From Zymoseptoria tritici IPO323 (Eukaryota > Ascomycota > Dothideomycetes > Mycosphaerellales > Mycosphaerellaceae), in contig NC_018211.1 in NCBI RefSeq assembly GCF_000219625.1, positions 682,001 through 746,000 of the forward strand: a DNA stretch of 64,000 bases. Direction: 5' to 3'. Shown piece after piece: positions 45,948 through 54,648 of this stretch; within the stretch, counting starts at the first letter, position 1; each line of letters opens with the position of its first letter. Under the pieces are notes generated by a model, which was not told the DNA's origin, did no database searches, and saw only the letters and a list, made by a program, of their open reading frames with translations. Both the position numbers and the translations under genes were made by a program.

Positions 45948-46648
45948 ATGGCCGAGATGAACGACACGGAGCGGGCGAGGCTCATCAAGCTCGGCAATTA
46001 GTACGTCTCTCACAAAGCACTAGTTCTGAATAGCACACTGACCCAGACTCCAGCGCCATCAATCACCTGCGGAAGCTCGGCAACCCACTCAATCCGGATG
46101 ACGCGGAGAAACCAGTTTCCAGAACATCTATGTTGGACGTCCTGATCGATGCAACGAAACTCGTGGTCTTTGGTATACTCCTTGATCCGAAAGGCGAGGG
46201 CAAGAACTTCTTCAAGCGCGGAAGGTTTCTCGCAAGTTGGCGTCCACTCAAAATCAACACCAAAGCCTTCGATGGAATCGTCGGAACAATGCTGCTCCGC
46301 TTTGACAGGCGCAATATGGCGGACAACAAGGCCGAACCGCTGGTGACAGAGTCTGCCGACCCTGACTATGTGCCGGACCCGGAGCTCCAACTCAAGATCA
46401 AAGAGAGCTATGAGGCCATGCTCGGGTGGGAAGCGATTGGACTGACGAAGGAGCCGCAGAACGAACAGTTCTGCGGTGTGGTGGGTCGCGAGGACAGGGT
46501 ATTGATGGCGTGCGGGAGGTGCAAGTGTACGCTCTACTGCGACAAGGTCTGCCAGCGACTGCACTGGAAGAAGGAACACAAGGCGGCATGCATTTTGAAG
46601 ACCAATGAGAATGTTGAGAAGGAGGATGTGAAGGACGAGGCTGCTTGA
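45948..46648 (+). CDS. Array gene 4: MYND protein lacking its first zinc cysteine
   Basis: Exons 45948-46000 and 46054-46648 (53-nt intron) give 215 aa. The N-terminus MAEMNDTERARLIKLGNY and the post-intron AINHLRKL match the family. In the finger, paralogues have Cys-x2-Cys (for example KCTFCG) where this copy reads NEQFCG. The first Cys is lost, while the remaining ligands are present (MACGRC, YCDKVCQRLHW, EHKAAC). The loop after it is also altered (VVGREDR). The reading frame is intact, so the gene may be expressed, but one zinc site is probably impaired. The tail is acidic, ending KDEAA like several siblings. Confidence 0.85.
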
Positions 46649-46925
46649 GAACGTCACCAGGAACATGAAGCAGAGGATGTTTACCGGCGAACGAGGAGGG
46701 CGAGAGCATGGCACCGTTCGGTCTCCGAGAACGACATGGCGGCTGCGATATCAGAGCAGACTTCTGCTTCACTTGCGGCATGGGCAAATTGTAAGTGAGA
46801 AACCGTCTCTTTCTTGTATGTTCCTTCAGCTCGGACGTGATCTCCCCAGAAGTGTCTCCCATCCGTTCCGTCGCTCTGACCGCGTCGGTCACTTGTTGTG
46901 TTTCAGAAGTGTCCGGCACGACTGC

Positions 46926-46945
46926 CTTCACTTCACTTCACTTCA
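46926..46945 (+). repeat. Four tandem CTTCA units
   Basis: A perfect 5-bp repeat, four copies, in the presumed leader of array gene 5. Similar but shorter CTTCA runs lie before gene 3. It fits the pyrimidine-rich leaders of fungal genes and need not be functional. Confidence 0.6.
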
Positions 46946-47005
46946 TCTCCGACTTTCAACATACGCCAGCAATACCTCCTACCGTGATAACAACCCTCAC
47001 TCACA

Positions 47006-47717
47006 ATGGTGACAATCGACCCCGCGGAGCGTCTCAGGCTCATCGAGCTGGGGAAACTGTTCGTCACCCCAAATCCTATCGCCGTCTGATGAAGACGCTG
47101 ACATAGGCTACAGTGCCATGAATCATTTCGAGAAGCAACGCTCTTTCGTCTGCGATCCCGCCAAGGACATGAGCGACTACGAGAAAGAAAACCGCGCCCT
47201 CATGCGCATTCAGAACGACGCCCGCAAACTGTTGGTATTGGGCGACATTCTCGGCGACGACGGCAAGGACTTCCTCAAACTCGGCAAGAATGCTGCAGGC
47301 TTCATATTTCTGCTGTACAACATCGAAACGGATCATCAGACGATGGTGAAAGAGCTTGTCGATCTGTGGACCAACCTTCAGACGTCGACTGGACGCTGTG
47401 CAGACATCATCTATCCTGCTGGCTGGTCGCCGAGTGAGACTGACAGTGACTCAGCGGTTGATGAAGAATGGGCAGCGTGGTGCGCTGACTTTTATCTGGG
47501 TTCCGGGAAGGGGACCGGCAGGAGGTGCACGTTCTGCGGCGGAAGTACGCCGTTACCAAGACCGCTGCTCTTCTGTGGTGGTTGCAAGAATATCGTCTAC
47601 TGCGACAGGACGTGCCAGGTGATGGACTGGAAAAGCGGCCACAAGTCCTCCTGTGCGAAGAATGAGGGCGGGAAGAAGGAGTGCAAGGAGGAGGAGACGA
47701 GCGGTGAAGCTGCGTGA
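47006..47717 (+). CDS. Array gene 5: MYND zinc-finger protein
   Basis: Exons 47006-47058 and 47114-47717 (55-nt intron) give 218 aa. The first exon encodes MVTIDPAERLRLIELGKL and the second begins AMNHFEKQR. The central region follows the array pattern (DARKLLVLGDILGDDGKDFL), and an acidic stretch (SETDSDSAVDEEW) precedes the finger. The finger is complete: CTFCGGSTPLPRPLLFCGGC, YCDRTCQVMDW, then GHKSSC. The tail is rich in Lys and Glu and ends SGEAA. No lesion is visible, so this is a good reference copy. Confidence 0.88.
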
Positions 47718-47925
47718 GAACGTCATGCGAAGCACGAGTTTCCGGTCGGTGGAAAAGGAGGCAAGGGCACGGCATCGTTTGCTAGGTGTGTAGGATACGA
47801 GATGTTCGCTCGGCAGAAGAGGATTTGAACGCTCTGCTGAACTTCCGGTATGTGCAGATCTGTAAGTTCCAGACAAGCTCTCCTTTATGCCTTCTCTCAA
47901 CCGCCACGTGGGCCGGTACTCTCAT

Positions 47926-47947
47926 GCACGTTCCCGTGCAGTGACGT
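47926..47947 (+). promoter_or_regulatory. Shared 22-bp upstream element, copy before gene 6
   Basis: Aligns without gaps to four other copies in the array. It begins GCACGTTCCCG and ends CAGTGACGT. The TGACGT core resembles a CRE/bZIP site. It ends 97 bp before the gene 6 start. Confidence 0.55.
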
Positions 47948-48043
47948 TCACTCGTGCTTGCTCCTGTAGCTTGCGATTGTCACGTCGCACAAATACTCTC
48001 TTCTTGCCCTCGTAGAACTTTCTTACCTTCACCGTCCAACATC

Positions 48044-48784
48044 ATGGACGACTCGCACCGAAACTCGGAAATGGCGGACTTGGAACCTGCCGAACGTGCG
48101 CGACTCACCAAGCTGGGCAGACTGTAAGTAACACGCCCTCCACTGGCCTTGGGAAGAACTAACGCAAGTATACAGCGTCACGAACCACTTCACCAAGCAT
48201 CGCGCACTCTTGCCCGATCCCGCGAAAGACAAGCCCAAGAAAAGAAGGGAAACTCCCACCGCAATGCGCTGCATGAACGACGCCGTGAGGCTCTGGGCCC
48301 TGGCCGGACCCCTCAACTCCGGTGACGGTCCCGAGGCCAAAGCAAAATGATCGAGGATCTTCTCTATCACGCTACGACATGGAGCTGGACCAAGTGGATG
48401 TGATGGAATTGATGGACCAGTACATCAAGCTCCATGGCAAGGACGTCACCAAGCGAACTGTGTACATCACGGGATTTCCTGACGACTGGGAACCGAGCGC
48501 AACGGATGCTTGGGAGGCGGTTGAGTATGAGGGTGCGTTGTGGTGATCAGGACTTCCTCACGGGCGAGGATAAGGAGAGGATGGAGAGGTGCAGCTTCTG
48601 TGGGGTGGGTGTCTTGCTGGGAGTGAAGTTCAAGGCGTGTGGTGAGTGTAAGGGTATGTTCTACTGTGATCGAAAGTGTCAAGTCTTGCACTGGAAGAAG
48701 GAGCACAAGAATGAGTGTAAAGAAATGATGAGCAAGAAGAAAGAGGCGAGCGAGAAGGAGGGAGCGGGTGGTGGATTCGCTTGA
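48044..48784 (+). pseudogene. Array gene 6: MYND pseudogene with several frameshifts
   Basis: Exon 1 (48044-48123) and the intron 48124-48175 are intact, giving a family-like N-terminus (LEPAERARLTKLGRL, then VTNHFTKHRALLPDPAKD). The frame stops at TGA 48348-48350. Family-like segments then appear in other frames: EDLLYHA from about 48350, DMELDQVDVMELMDQYIKL from about 48380, and from about 48540 a complete finger (CSFCGVGVLLGVKFKACGEC, YCDRKCQVLHW, EHKNEC) ending at 48784. At least two, probably three, frameshifts are needed to connect them. A 20-nt GT..AG stretch near 48528 is far too short for an intron. The shared upstream element is retained, so decay may be recent. Confidence 0.85.
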
Positions 48785-49003
48785 AGTCATCAAGGAAAAT
48801 GTGTATGAATCTGTAGTTCCGATGAAGGCGAAGGACAAGGGCGTAACGGCACGACCTGGAGATGTTCGTGAAGGACTTGCTCGCTTGGTACCGCCGGTGT
48901 CGATGATTCTGCTTGGGTTGCGCATGTGTACTTGTGAGCAAGGAACGAGAGTTACATGATATTTTCTTTGAACCACGACGTGAATTGCCAACGAAGCACT
49001 CAT

Positions 49004-49025
49004 ACACACTCCAGAGTAGTGACGT
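49004..49025 (+). promoter_or_regulatory. Shared 22-bp upstream element, copy before gene 7
   Basis: Begins ACACACTCCAGAG and ends TAGTGACGT, in gapless register with the other copies. It ends 150 bp before the gene 7 start. Confidence 0.6.
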
Positions 49026-49174
49026 GATTCCAGGCTAACCGCCCCTGAAATTTCCGTTTGTGGCGCTTGCAACTGGTCGGCTGCGTACAAACTCCCACCT
49101 GGCCACCGATCTCTCGACTCAATCTCCGTCATCCTCAGCACATCAAATAATCACATCGAGGCACGACAAGGACC

Positions 49175-49871
49175 ATGCAGCCTGCAGAACGTGCACGACT
49201 GATCAAGCTCGGCGAATGGTCTGTACTCCCTCAACTCATCACCACTGTTTACCATGCTGACACCGATCATAGCGCTTTGAATCATCTCGAAAAGCACCGC
49301 TTGCGTCTCAAAAGACGCCGGACAGAATGGCGACATCAAGAAAACCTGGCTCGCTGCCTGTGCTATGCGCAACGACGCAGAGCATCTACTAGTCTTGGGC
49401 AAGATTCTCGGCGACGATGGCTGGCACTTCACCGACGTTGGCGCATCGGTTGCGCAGGTTCTACTCGTCAACCACAACCTTCACCCAGAACCTGGAATGA
49501 ACGATATGGCCATTCAGCTGTGGAAAGACCGCCAGAACATGAGCACTGATTTGGCGAATCAAGCCAACCTCGCCGATAGGCTGCGCCAGACGCCTGCGCA
49601 AGGGACGCCGCTCTCTGCCAAACCGCTTATGGCGTGGGCTCTGGACCTGTGGCGAGTGCAAGGATATGATGAAATGAAGAAGTGTGAATTCTGTGGAGAG
49701 GCTGGCAGTGAAGAGACGGTATTGCAGGCCTGTGGTCGCTGTCGGATTACGCTGTACTGCGATCGAGAGTGTCAAGTTTTACACTGGAAGAAGGTGCACA
49801 AGAAGGAGTGCAAAGGGAAGGCGAAGATGAAGAAGGAAGCGACGAGTGGCGAGGGTAGCGGAACTCAGTGA
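49175..49871 (+). pseudogene. Array gene 7: MYND protein with a frameshift early in exon 2
   Basis: Exon 1 49175-49218 (MQPAERARLIKLGE), intron 49219-49272 (54 nt), exon 2 from 49273. The start of exon 2 reads ALNHLEKHR in frame. Just after it, in the A-run at 49310-49313, the family-like frame moves by one base: the paralogue-like continuation (KDAGQNGDIKK ... AMRNDAEHLLVLGKILGDDG) is in the next frame and stays open to the TGA at 49871. The finger there is complete (CEFCGEAGSEETVLQACGRC, YCDRECQVLHW, VHKKEC). A one-base change in a homopolymer may be a real mutation or an assembly error. An internal ATG at 49365 could still yield a shorter MYND protein. Confidence 0.75.
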
Positions 49872-50008
49872 TCTATTGCAAGAGGGTCGTCCATCAAATA
49901 CCGGCGAGAGATCTGCTTTGGCTGGGAAATGTGTACTTACATGTTCAGAAAGCGAGCTTCTCCTCCCTCAATATCGAGGATCCCAAGAGAACGAAATGAA
50001 CGGCCCCA

Positions 50009-50030
50009 GCATGCTCCAGAGCAGTGACGT
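50009..50030 (+). promoter_or_regulatory. Shared 22-bp upstream element, copy before gene 8
   Basis: Begins GCATGCTCCAGAG and ends CAGTGACGT, closest to the copies before genes 7 and 9. It ends 145 bp before the gene 8 start. Confidence 0.6.
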
Positions 50031-50174
50031 GGATTCATGCCGGTTCCCGACCCATGCGTTTGTCCCGTTTGTCAAGTTACCTCAATCTGCAACATTTCAA
50101 CAGTCTTCATTTCACTCACGACCCCCAACTCTTTCAATAACAACCTCGCCATTCACGTTTTCGCACATCCGACG

Positions 50175-50882
50175 ATGGCCTCGATGGAAGACTCGGAGAG
50201 AGCCAGGCTCATCAAGCTCGGCAGCCTGTTTGTTGTATCCTCCGGAATTTCAAAGAGCCGCATTACTGACTGAGGCCACAGCGTGCTAAATCATCTCCAG
50301 AAGCAGCGATTTTGCCTCGACGAAGCCGCAAAGATCAAGGCCCGCCGGAAAGAGTCCGTTGCGTGTGCGTACATCGACACCGACGCACAACTGTTGTTGG
50401 CCCTGGCGGAGCTTCTTGGAAAGGACTTCATCGATTTCGCCACTCGCGGCAAAGCAGCTACAGAATTCTTGTGGCTCAGATATCAGAAGAAGTCCTTCAC
50501 CAACATGGCCGCGAACCTGGTCATACTGTACGAGGAGCGTTCGAAAATGAGCGACGCTACTGCCGAAGGTCTCCACCTGCCCGAGGTGACAGCCCAAATA
50601 CATGCGTCCCAGAAAGGCCCAACTCCGACCGCTGCGACGGACTACTTATTCTCGTGGAATCTCGACTTTCTCAGGATACCAGGCGAGGAGGGCAAGCCAA
50701 AGTGCGCTTTCTGCGGTGAGCGTACGGGCAAAGACCAGAAGCTGATGAAGTGTGGTGGCTGTAAGATCATGATCTACTGCGATCGCAAGTGCCAGAAATT
50801 GGATTGGAAAAAGGGGCACAAGACCGCGTGCCAGGCGATGTCCAAGCAGGAGAGCAAGGAGATGAAAGGGGGGATTGCTTGA
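50175..50882 (+). CDS. Array gene 8: MYND zinc-finger protein
   Basis: Exons 50175-50227 and 50282-50882 (54-nt intron with an in-frame stop) give 217 aa. N-terminus MASMEDSERARLIKLGSL, then VLNHLQKQRFCL after the intron. The central helix DAQLLLALAELLGKDFIDF and a Thr/Pro-rich linker (SQKGPTPTAATDYLF) lead to an intact finger: CAFCGERTGKDQKLMKCGGC, YCDRKCQKLDW, GHKTAC. The short tail contains repeated Lys/Glu. The frame and every zinc ligand are intact. Confidence 0.88.
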
Positions 50883-51219
50883 TGTACTGCGGGCCGAACG
50901 CAACAAGAAGTATTGAACGAGTCTGAGAGGATAGAGAGGACGAAACGTCACTCACGGAGGTGTTCAAGAGAGCAAGCTGTTTTCCGATGAAGATTTTATT
51001 GATGCCTGAGGCATTTAAATGCTGAGTCATGCCTTTGGTAAGGTACCTTAGGTATACGTTCCTCCCTTTCTCCATCTTCCTCCTTCCATCCTCGTTCTTC
51101 GGGAAATCAGACGTTCTCTCGGACATGTGTTTGGACATGATCCCAGTCACTCAATCGCGGAGAGCATGTATCTCGTCGTCAAAAGTCGAAGAGTCCTTGG
51201 AAACGGGATGAATGCTCCA

Positions 51220-51241
51220 GCACGCTCCAGAGAAGTAATGT
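51220..51241 (+). promoter_or_regulatory. Shared 22-bp upstream element, diverged copy before gene 9
   Basis: Begins GCACGCTCCAGAG and ends AAGTAATGT, so the TGACGT core is changed to TAATGT while the flanks are kept. It ends 98 bp before the gene 9 start. Confidence 0.55.
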
Positions 51242-51338
51242 GTTTTCATTCTCCCTACGTTTGGCAAACTGCACGACTCTCATATACTTCCTATCTCAAG
51301 CTCTCCTGTCAGCTTACATTCGCCCACACTTATCCAAC

Positions 51339-52123
51339 ATGGAGGAAGAAGAAGCCAAAGAGCAACTCTGGACGGCGAGACAGGCCCAGGTCGCGGAAGA
51401 TAGAGCTGCGGAGAGGGCGAGGCTGACCAGACTTGGAAACTTGTTCGTGCCAACCGAAGGACCAAAGCTGTGACATGCTACGTGACTAACGCCTGCTCCA
51501 GGGCCATTGACCATATGAATAAGCATCGAACTCTCCTCAACGAAGCTGACAAGGAGGACGACATCGCCAAGAAGAGGTATGCCTCCTGCATCATGCGCAA
51601 AGATGCAGAGCAGCTCGTGATCATAGGCAAGATCCTATGCGACTGTAATGGGGCCGGCAAGCATTTTTGGGACACTGGCGAGGAGCATCGGCGCCTTCTT
51701 CGTGATGCATTCAACATTGACGTGGATCAAGAGATGATCAACTTGATGGTCGACGGTTGGACGTCGCATTGGAAGACAAGGGACCTGATCACTGGTCGGG
51801 GCTGGGATCTTTCTGAAAAGATGCAAGACATGCCAGTCACGCCAGAGATTGTCTCGATGCCACATTCTGACTTGACAAACGCCAAGTGGTGGGATGTTCT
51901 CATGCAGGTCCGTGGATACGACGAAAAGGCTAATTGTGCGTTCTGCGGCGAGGCTCCGGCTATTGGCGCTGTACTGCAGATCTGTGGTAAGTGCAAGATC
52001 GTTCGCTATTGTGACAGGCAATGTCAGACACTCCACTGGAAGCAGGCGCACAAGGCGATTGTCAAGCCAAGTCTGAGAAAAGGGGCGAGGGAATGGATGG
52101 TGGTAATACTTGAGGCTGTCTGA
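51339..52123 (+). CDS. Array gene 9: MYND protein with frameshifted last cysteine
   Basis: Exons 51339-51442 and 51502-52123 (59-nt intron) give 241 aa. The N-terminus carries about 17 extra charged residues (MEEEEAKEQLWTARQAQ) before AAERARLTRLGNL. The finger starts normally (CAFCGEAPAIGAVLQICGKC, YCDRQCQTLHW), but after QAHKA the frame reads IVKPSLRK instead of the expected Asp/Cys. The next frame reads DCQAKSEKRGEG, so a one-base deletion near 52056 removed the final zinc Cys. The very end (LEAV then stop) again looks like a paralogue tail in the current frame, which hints at a second, compensating change. Probably a crippled finger. Confidence 0.8.
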
Positions 52124-52308
52124 AGCACAGCAGAGCAGAGCAAGAGAGAATAGTAGGGAGCCATCCAGTTGGACGAGAGTTGGGAGCTTCAGGCGAGGAT
52201 GGCTTGAAGGATGTGAGTATCGGGACGACCTCACACTCGTTGCATACAATGTAAGTTTTTCATCGCTCGCCTTTCAATCTGTCCATTTGAGGTGGGATTG
52301 ATCTTCCT

Positions 52309-52330
52309 GCACGCTCCCGTAAAGTGACGT
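52309..52330 (+). promoter_or_regulatory. Shared 22-bp upstream element, copy before gene 10
   Basis: Begins GCACGCTCCCG and ends AAAGTGACGT, closest to the copy before gene 6. It ends 142 bp before the gene 10 start. Confidence 0.6.
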
Positions 52331-52471
52331 GGGCTCATATCCGTGCTCTCGGCGTGCATCTGTCATGTTGCACAGAATCCTGCGCCGTTCCATCAAAAGC
52401 CTGCGTTTCCCGATTTTCTCTTCCTTCCACAAAATCTGGACGTCAACCACTCTCCCTGGACTCAGCTCGCA

Positions 52472-53145
52472 ATGGCAACCATCGACGCCACCGAGCGTAC
52501 GAGACTGATGAAGCTCGGCAACCTGTTGGTCTTTGTCCAAGCTGTATCGTCTCAGGTGTGAATGCTGACAAGAGCTATAGTGTTGCAAACCACCTCGAGA
52601 AACACTGGGTCCTCCTCACGAATGACCACTATCGACTGAGCACAACTCAGGAGATCATCGAGACTGTCATCATGCAGGCCGATGCGACACGATTGCTCGG
52701 TCTAGGCAAGCTCCTGGGCGAGGACGGCAAAGCCCTCACCGAGGCGGGCGACAAAGGCGCATTCTTCCTGGAGTTCTATCACGGCATGAACATTTCTCCC
52801 AGCGAGATCGACTCCCTTACGAGCCTCTACCAGCAGCGGCAAGCGAGCCCTACAGCTACAGCGGGAATGGAACACCCGACTCACGAATTGACGGATACGG
52901 ACAAGTACTTCGTCTCCTTCGCCGAGGACTTCCTTCGAGTATGCAATGCGGATCCAAAGCCGAAGTGCGTGTTCTGCAATGACCGTCCGGGAAAGGGGAA
53001 AGCCTTGATGGCTTGTGGTCGTTGCAAGGATGCTTTGTACTGCGATAAGTTGTGTCAGCGGCTCGATTGGAAGAAGGGTCACAAGACGGAGTGTAAGGAT
53101 ACGATGGCGAAGGTCAAGGAGAGTAGTGAGGCTGATGCTGAGTGA
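52472..53145 (+). CDS. Array gene 10: MYND zinc-finger protein
   Basis: Exons 52472-52524 and 52581-53145 (56-nt intron) give 205 aa. N-terminus MATIDATERTRLMKLGNL, then VANHLEKHWVLL. The core DATRLLGLGKLLGEDGKALT is followed by a finger with all ligands: CVFCNDRPGKGKALMACGRC, YCDKLCQRLDW, GHKTEC. A short acidic tail ends the protein. Frame and finger are intact. It is the shortest complete copy. Confidence 0.88.
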
Positions 53146-53575
53146 AGCAGGACAAGGTGGTGGAAAGCTGTGAGATCGGACATGGCCGAGAAGATCTTGT
53201 TGAGGATGACTTCAGGAGATGGGTACTTGATCTTTGATATTCGTTGATGTAAGTGATGCAAATGCAACCCTTATTTCATGGGTCGAGCGGTATGTGAGTT
53301 CCTTTGAGTGAGGTCTTACAGCACCTTCCCGTCTTGAACATAAAGCGGGGCCAGTCTTGCCCGTGCCTTGGTCGCCGACTCTTCGGGCTGGAGCTGCTGC
53401 CCCTTTCACATCCTCGACTTCCCATCTTTGCCACTGCTCGATCTTCACCACTATCGTCACAACCTAACGGACACGTCAACCCTCACGTCTTCCACACCGC
53501 CTCCTCGACTTGTCCTCGCGTCACAAAATCTCCATGCTCTTCACCTCACCCTCACCACGTCGGAGACTCCGCGAG

Positions 53576-54338
53576 ATGGCCGCGATTGATGCAACTGAGA
53601 GAGCGAGACTGATCAAGCTCGGCAACCGGTTTGTGATACTCCACGCACTACACATATCCTTATTCGGACGTCACTGACAGGTATCATAGTGTCATGAATC
53701 ATGTCAGGAAGCTACGCTTCTGCCTTACCGATCCCACTGCATGTGAGCAGTACAGCAACGGAGACGACTTCATGAGATGGGACATGGCTCCGATCATCCA
53801 AGGTGATGCGGAGAGACTGCGTGCCTTGGGCCGACTCCTGGGTCTCGATGGCATGACCTTCATCAATGCTGCTCAAGAAGCCGAGGACTTGCTATATCAT
53901 GCCTGGTGCAGGCAGGTGTTCGTCAAAAAGATCGAGGTGCTCGTGGCATGTTACCGACAGCACCGAGTGAGCAGCGCGGTTACCACATTCGTTTGCTCTG
54001 ACGATGACAAGTACTCGTACACGTTCGTCGTGGACTTGTTCCAGCATCTCAGCGTGGATCCGAAGCAGAGATGTGCGTTCTGCAATGAAGCGCCGGCCCA
54101 GGACAAAGCTTTGATGACCTGTGGAGGATGCGAGATCCCGCTCTACTGTGATCGACTATGCGAGAAGATGGACAGGAAAGCACACGAACCCAACTGTAAG
54201 GAGCCGTCTACAGCGTCCCCAGAAGACACGCAGCCGGCGAGCGAGGATAATACAGCCGAAGTCGAGGTTGGCAGTGAAGACGATGAGGAAGACGGCGGAG
54301 TGTCTCTTTGGAGGACGGAGAGTAGAGCCCGTCAATAA
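53576..54338 (+). CDS. Array gene 11: MYND zinc-finger protein with acidic tail
   Basis: Exons 53576-53628 and 53690-54338 (61-nt intron) give 233 aa. N-terminus MAAIDATERARLIKLGNR, then VMNHVRKLRFCL. The core reads DAERLRALGRLLGLDGMTFI. The finger is CAFCNEAPAQDKALMTCGGC, YCDRLCEKMDR and EPNC, with His kept in KAHEPNC and the usual Trp replaced by Arg. A 45-residue Glu/Asp/Ser-rich tail follows, unlike the Lys-rich tails of its neighbours. A TGA-to-coding or frame change is not needed to read it. A second possible acceptor lies 9 nt before the one chosen. Confidence 0.86.
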
Positions 54339-54648
54339 AGGGGGCCTGTGAGCAATGAGGAGAGGATCACATGACAGAGTATGCAGGGACGGTCAAAGCG
54401 AACCATGAGGGAAGCGCAATTGTTTCCTGAGTCCACTTCTAGCTTAGTGGCGGAGTTCTGTTTGCTTCTCAGATGGAAGTAACGACACTGGCTCCAGCCA
54501 CTTCTCATTCACCTGCTCCGGCTCAACTCACCTCACAACCCTTGTCAAGTCTGACTGTCTGTCACCTGAACATCTAGTTCCTTTCCAACCTTCACTTCGT
54601 CACCAGACAACCTCCACGAACCGTCAACCTCCAGAACCCGCAATATTC

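Noticed and set aside
48528..48549. GT..AG stretch in gene 6 that could restore the frame as an intron
   Set aside because: About 20 nt is far below the smallest intron seen here (51 nt), so a frameshift is the simpler reading.
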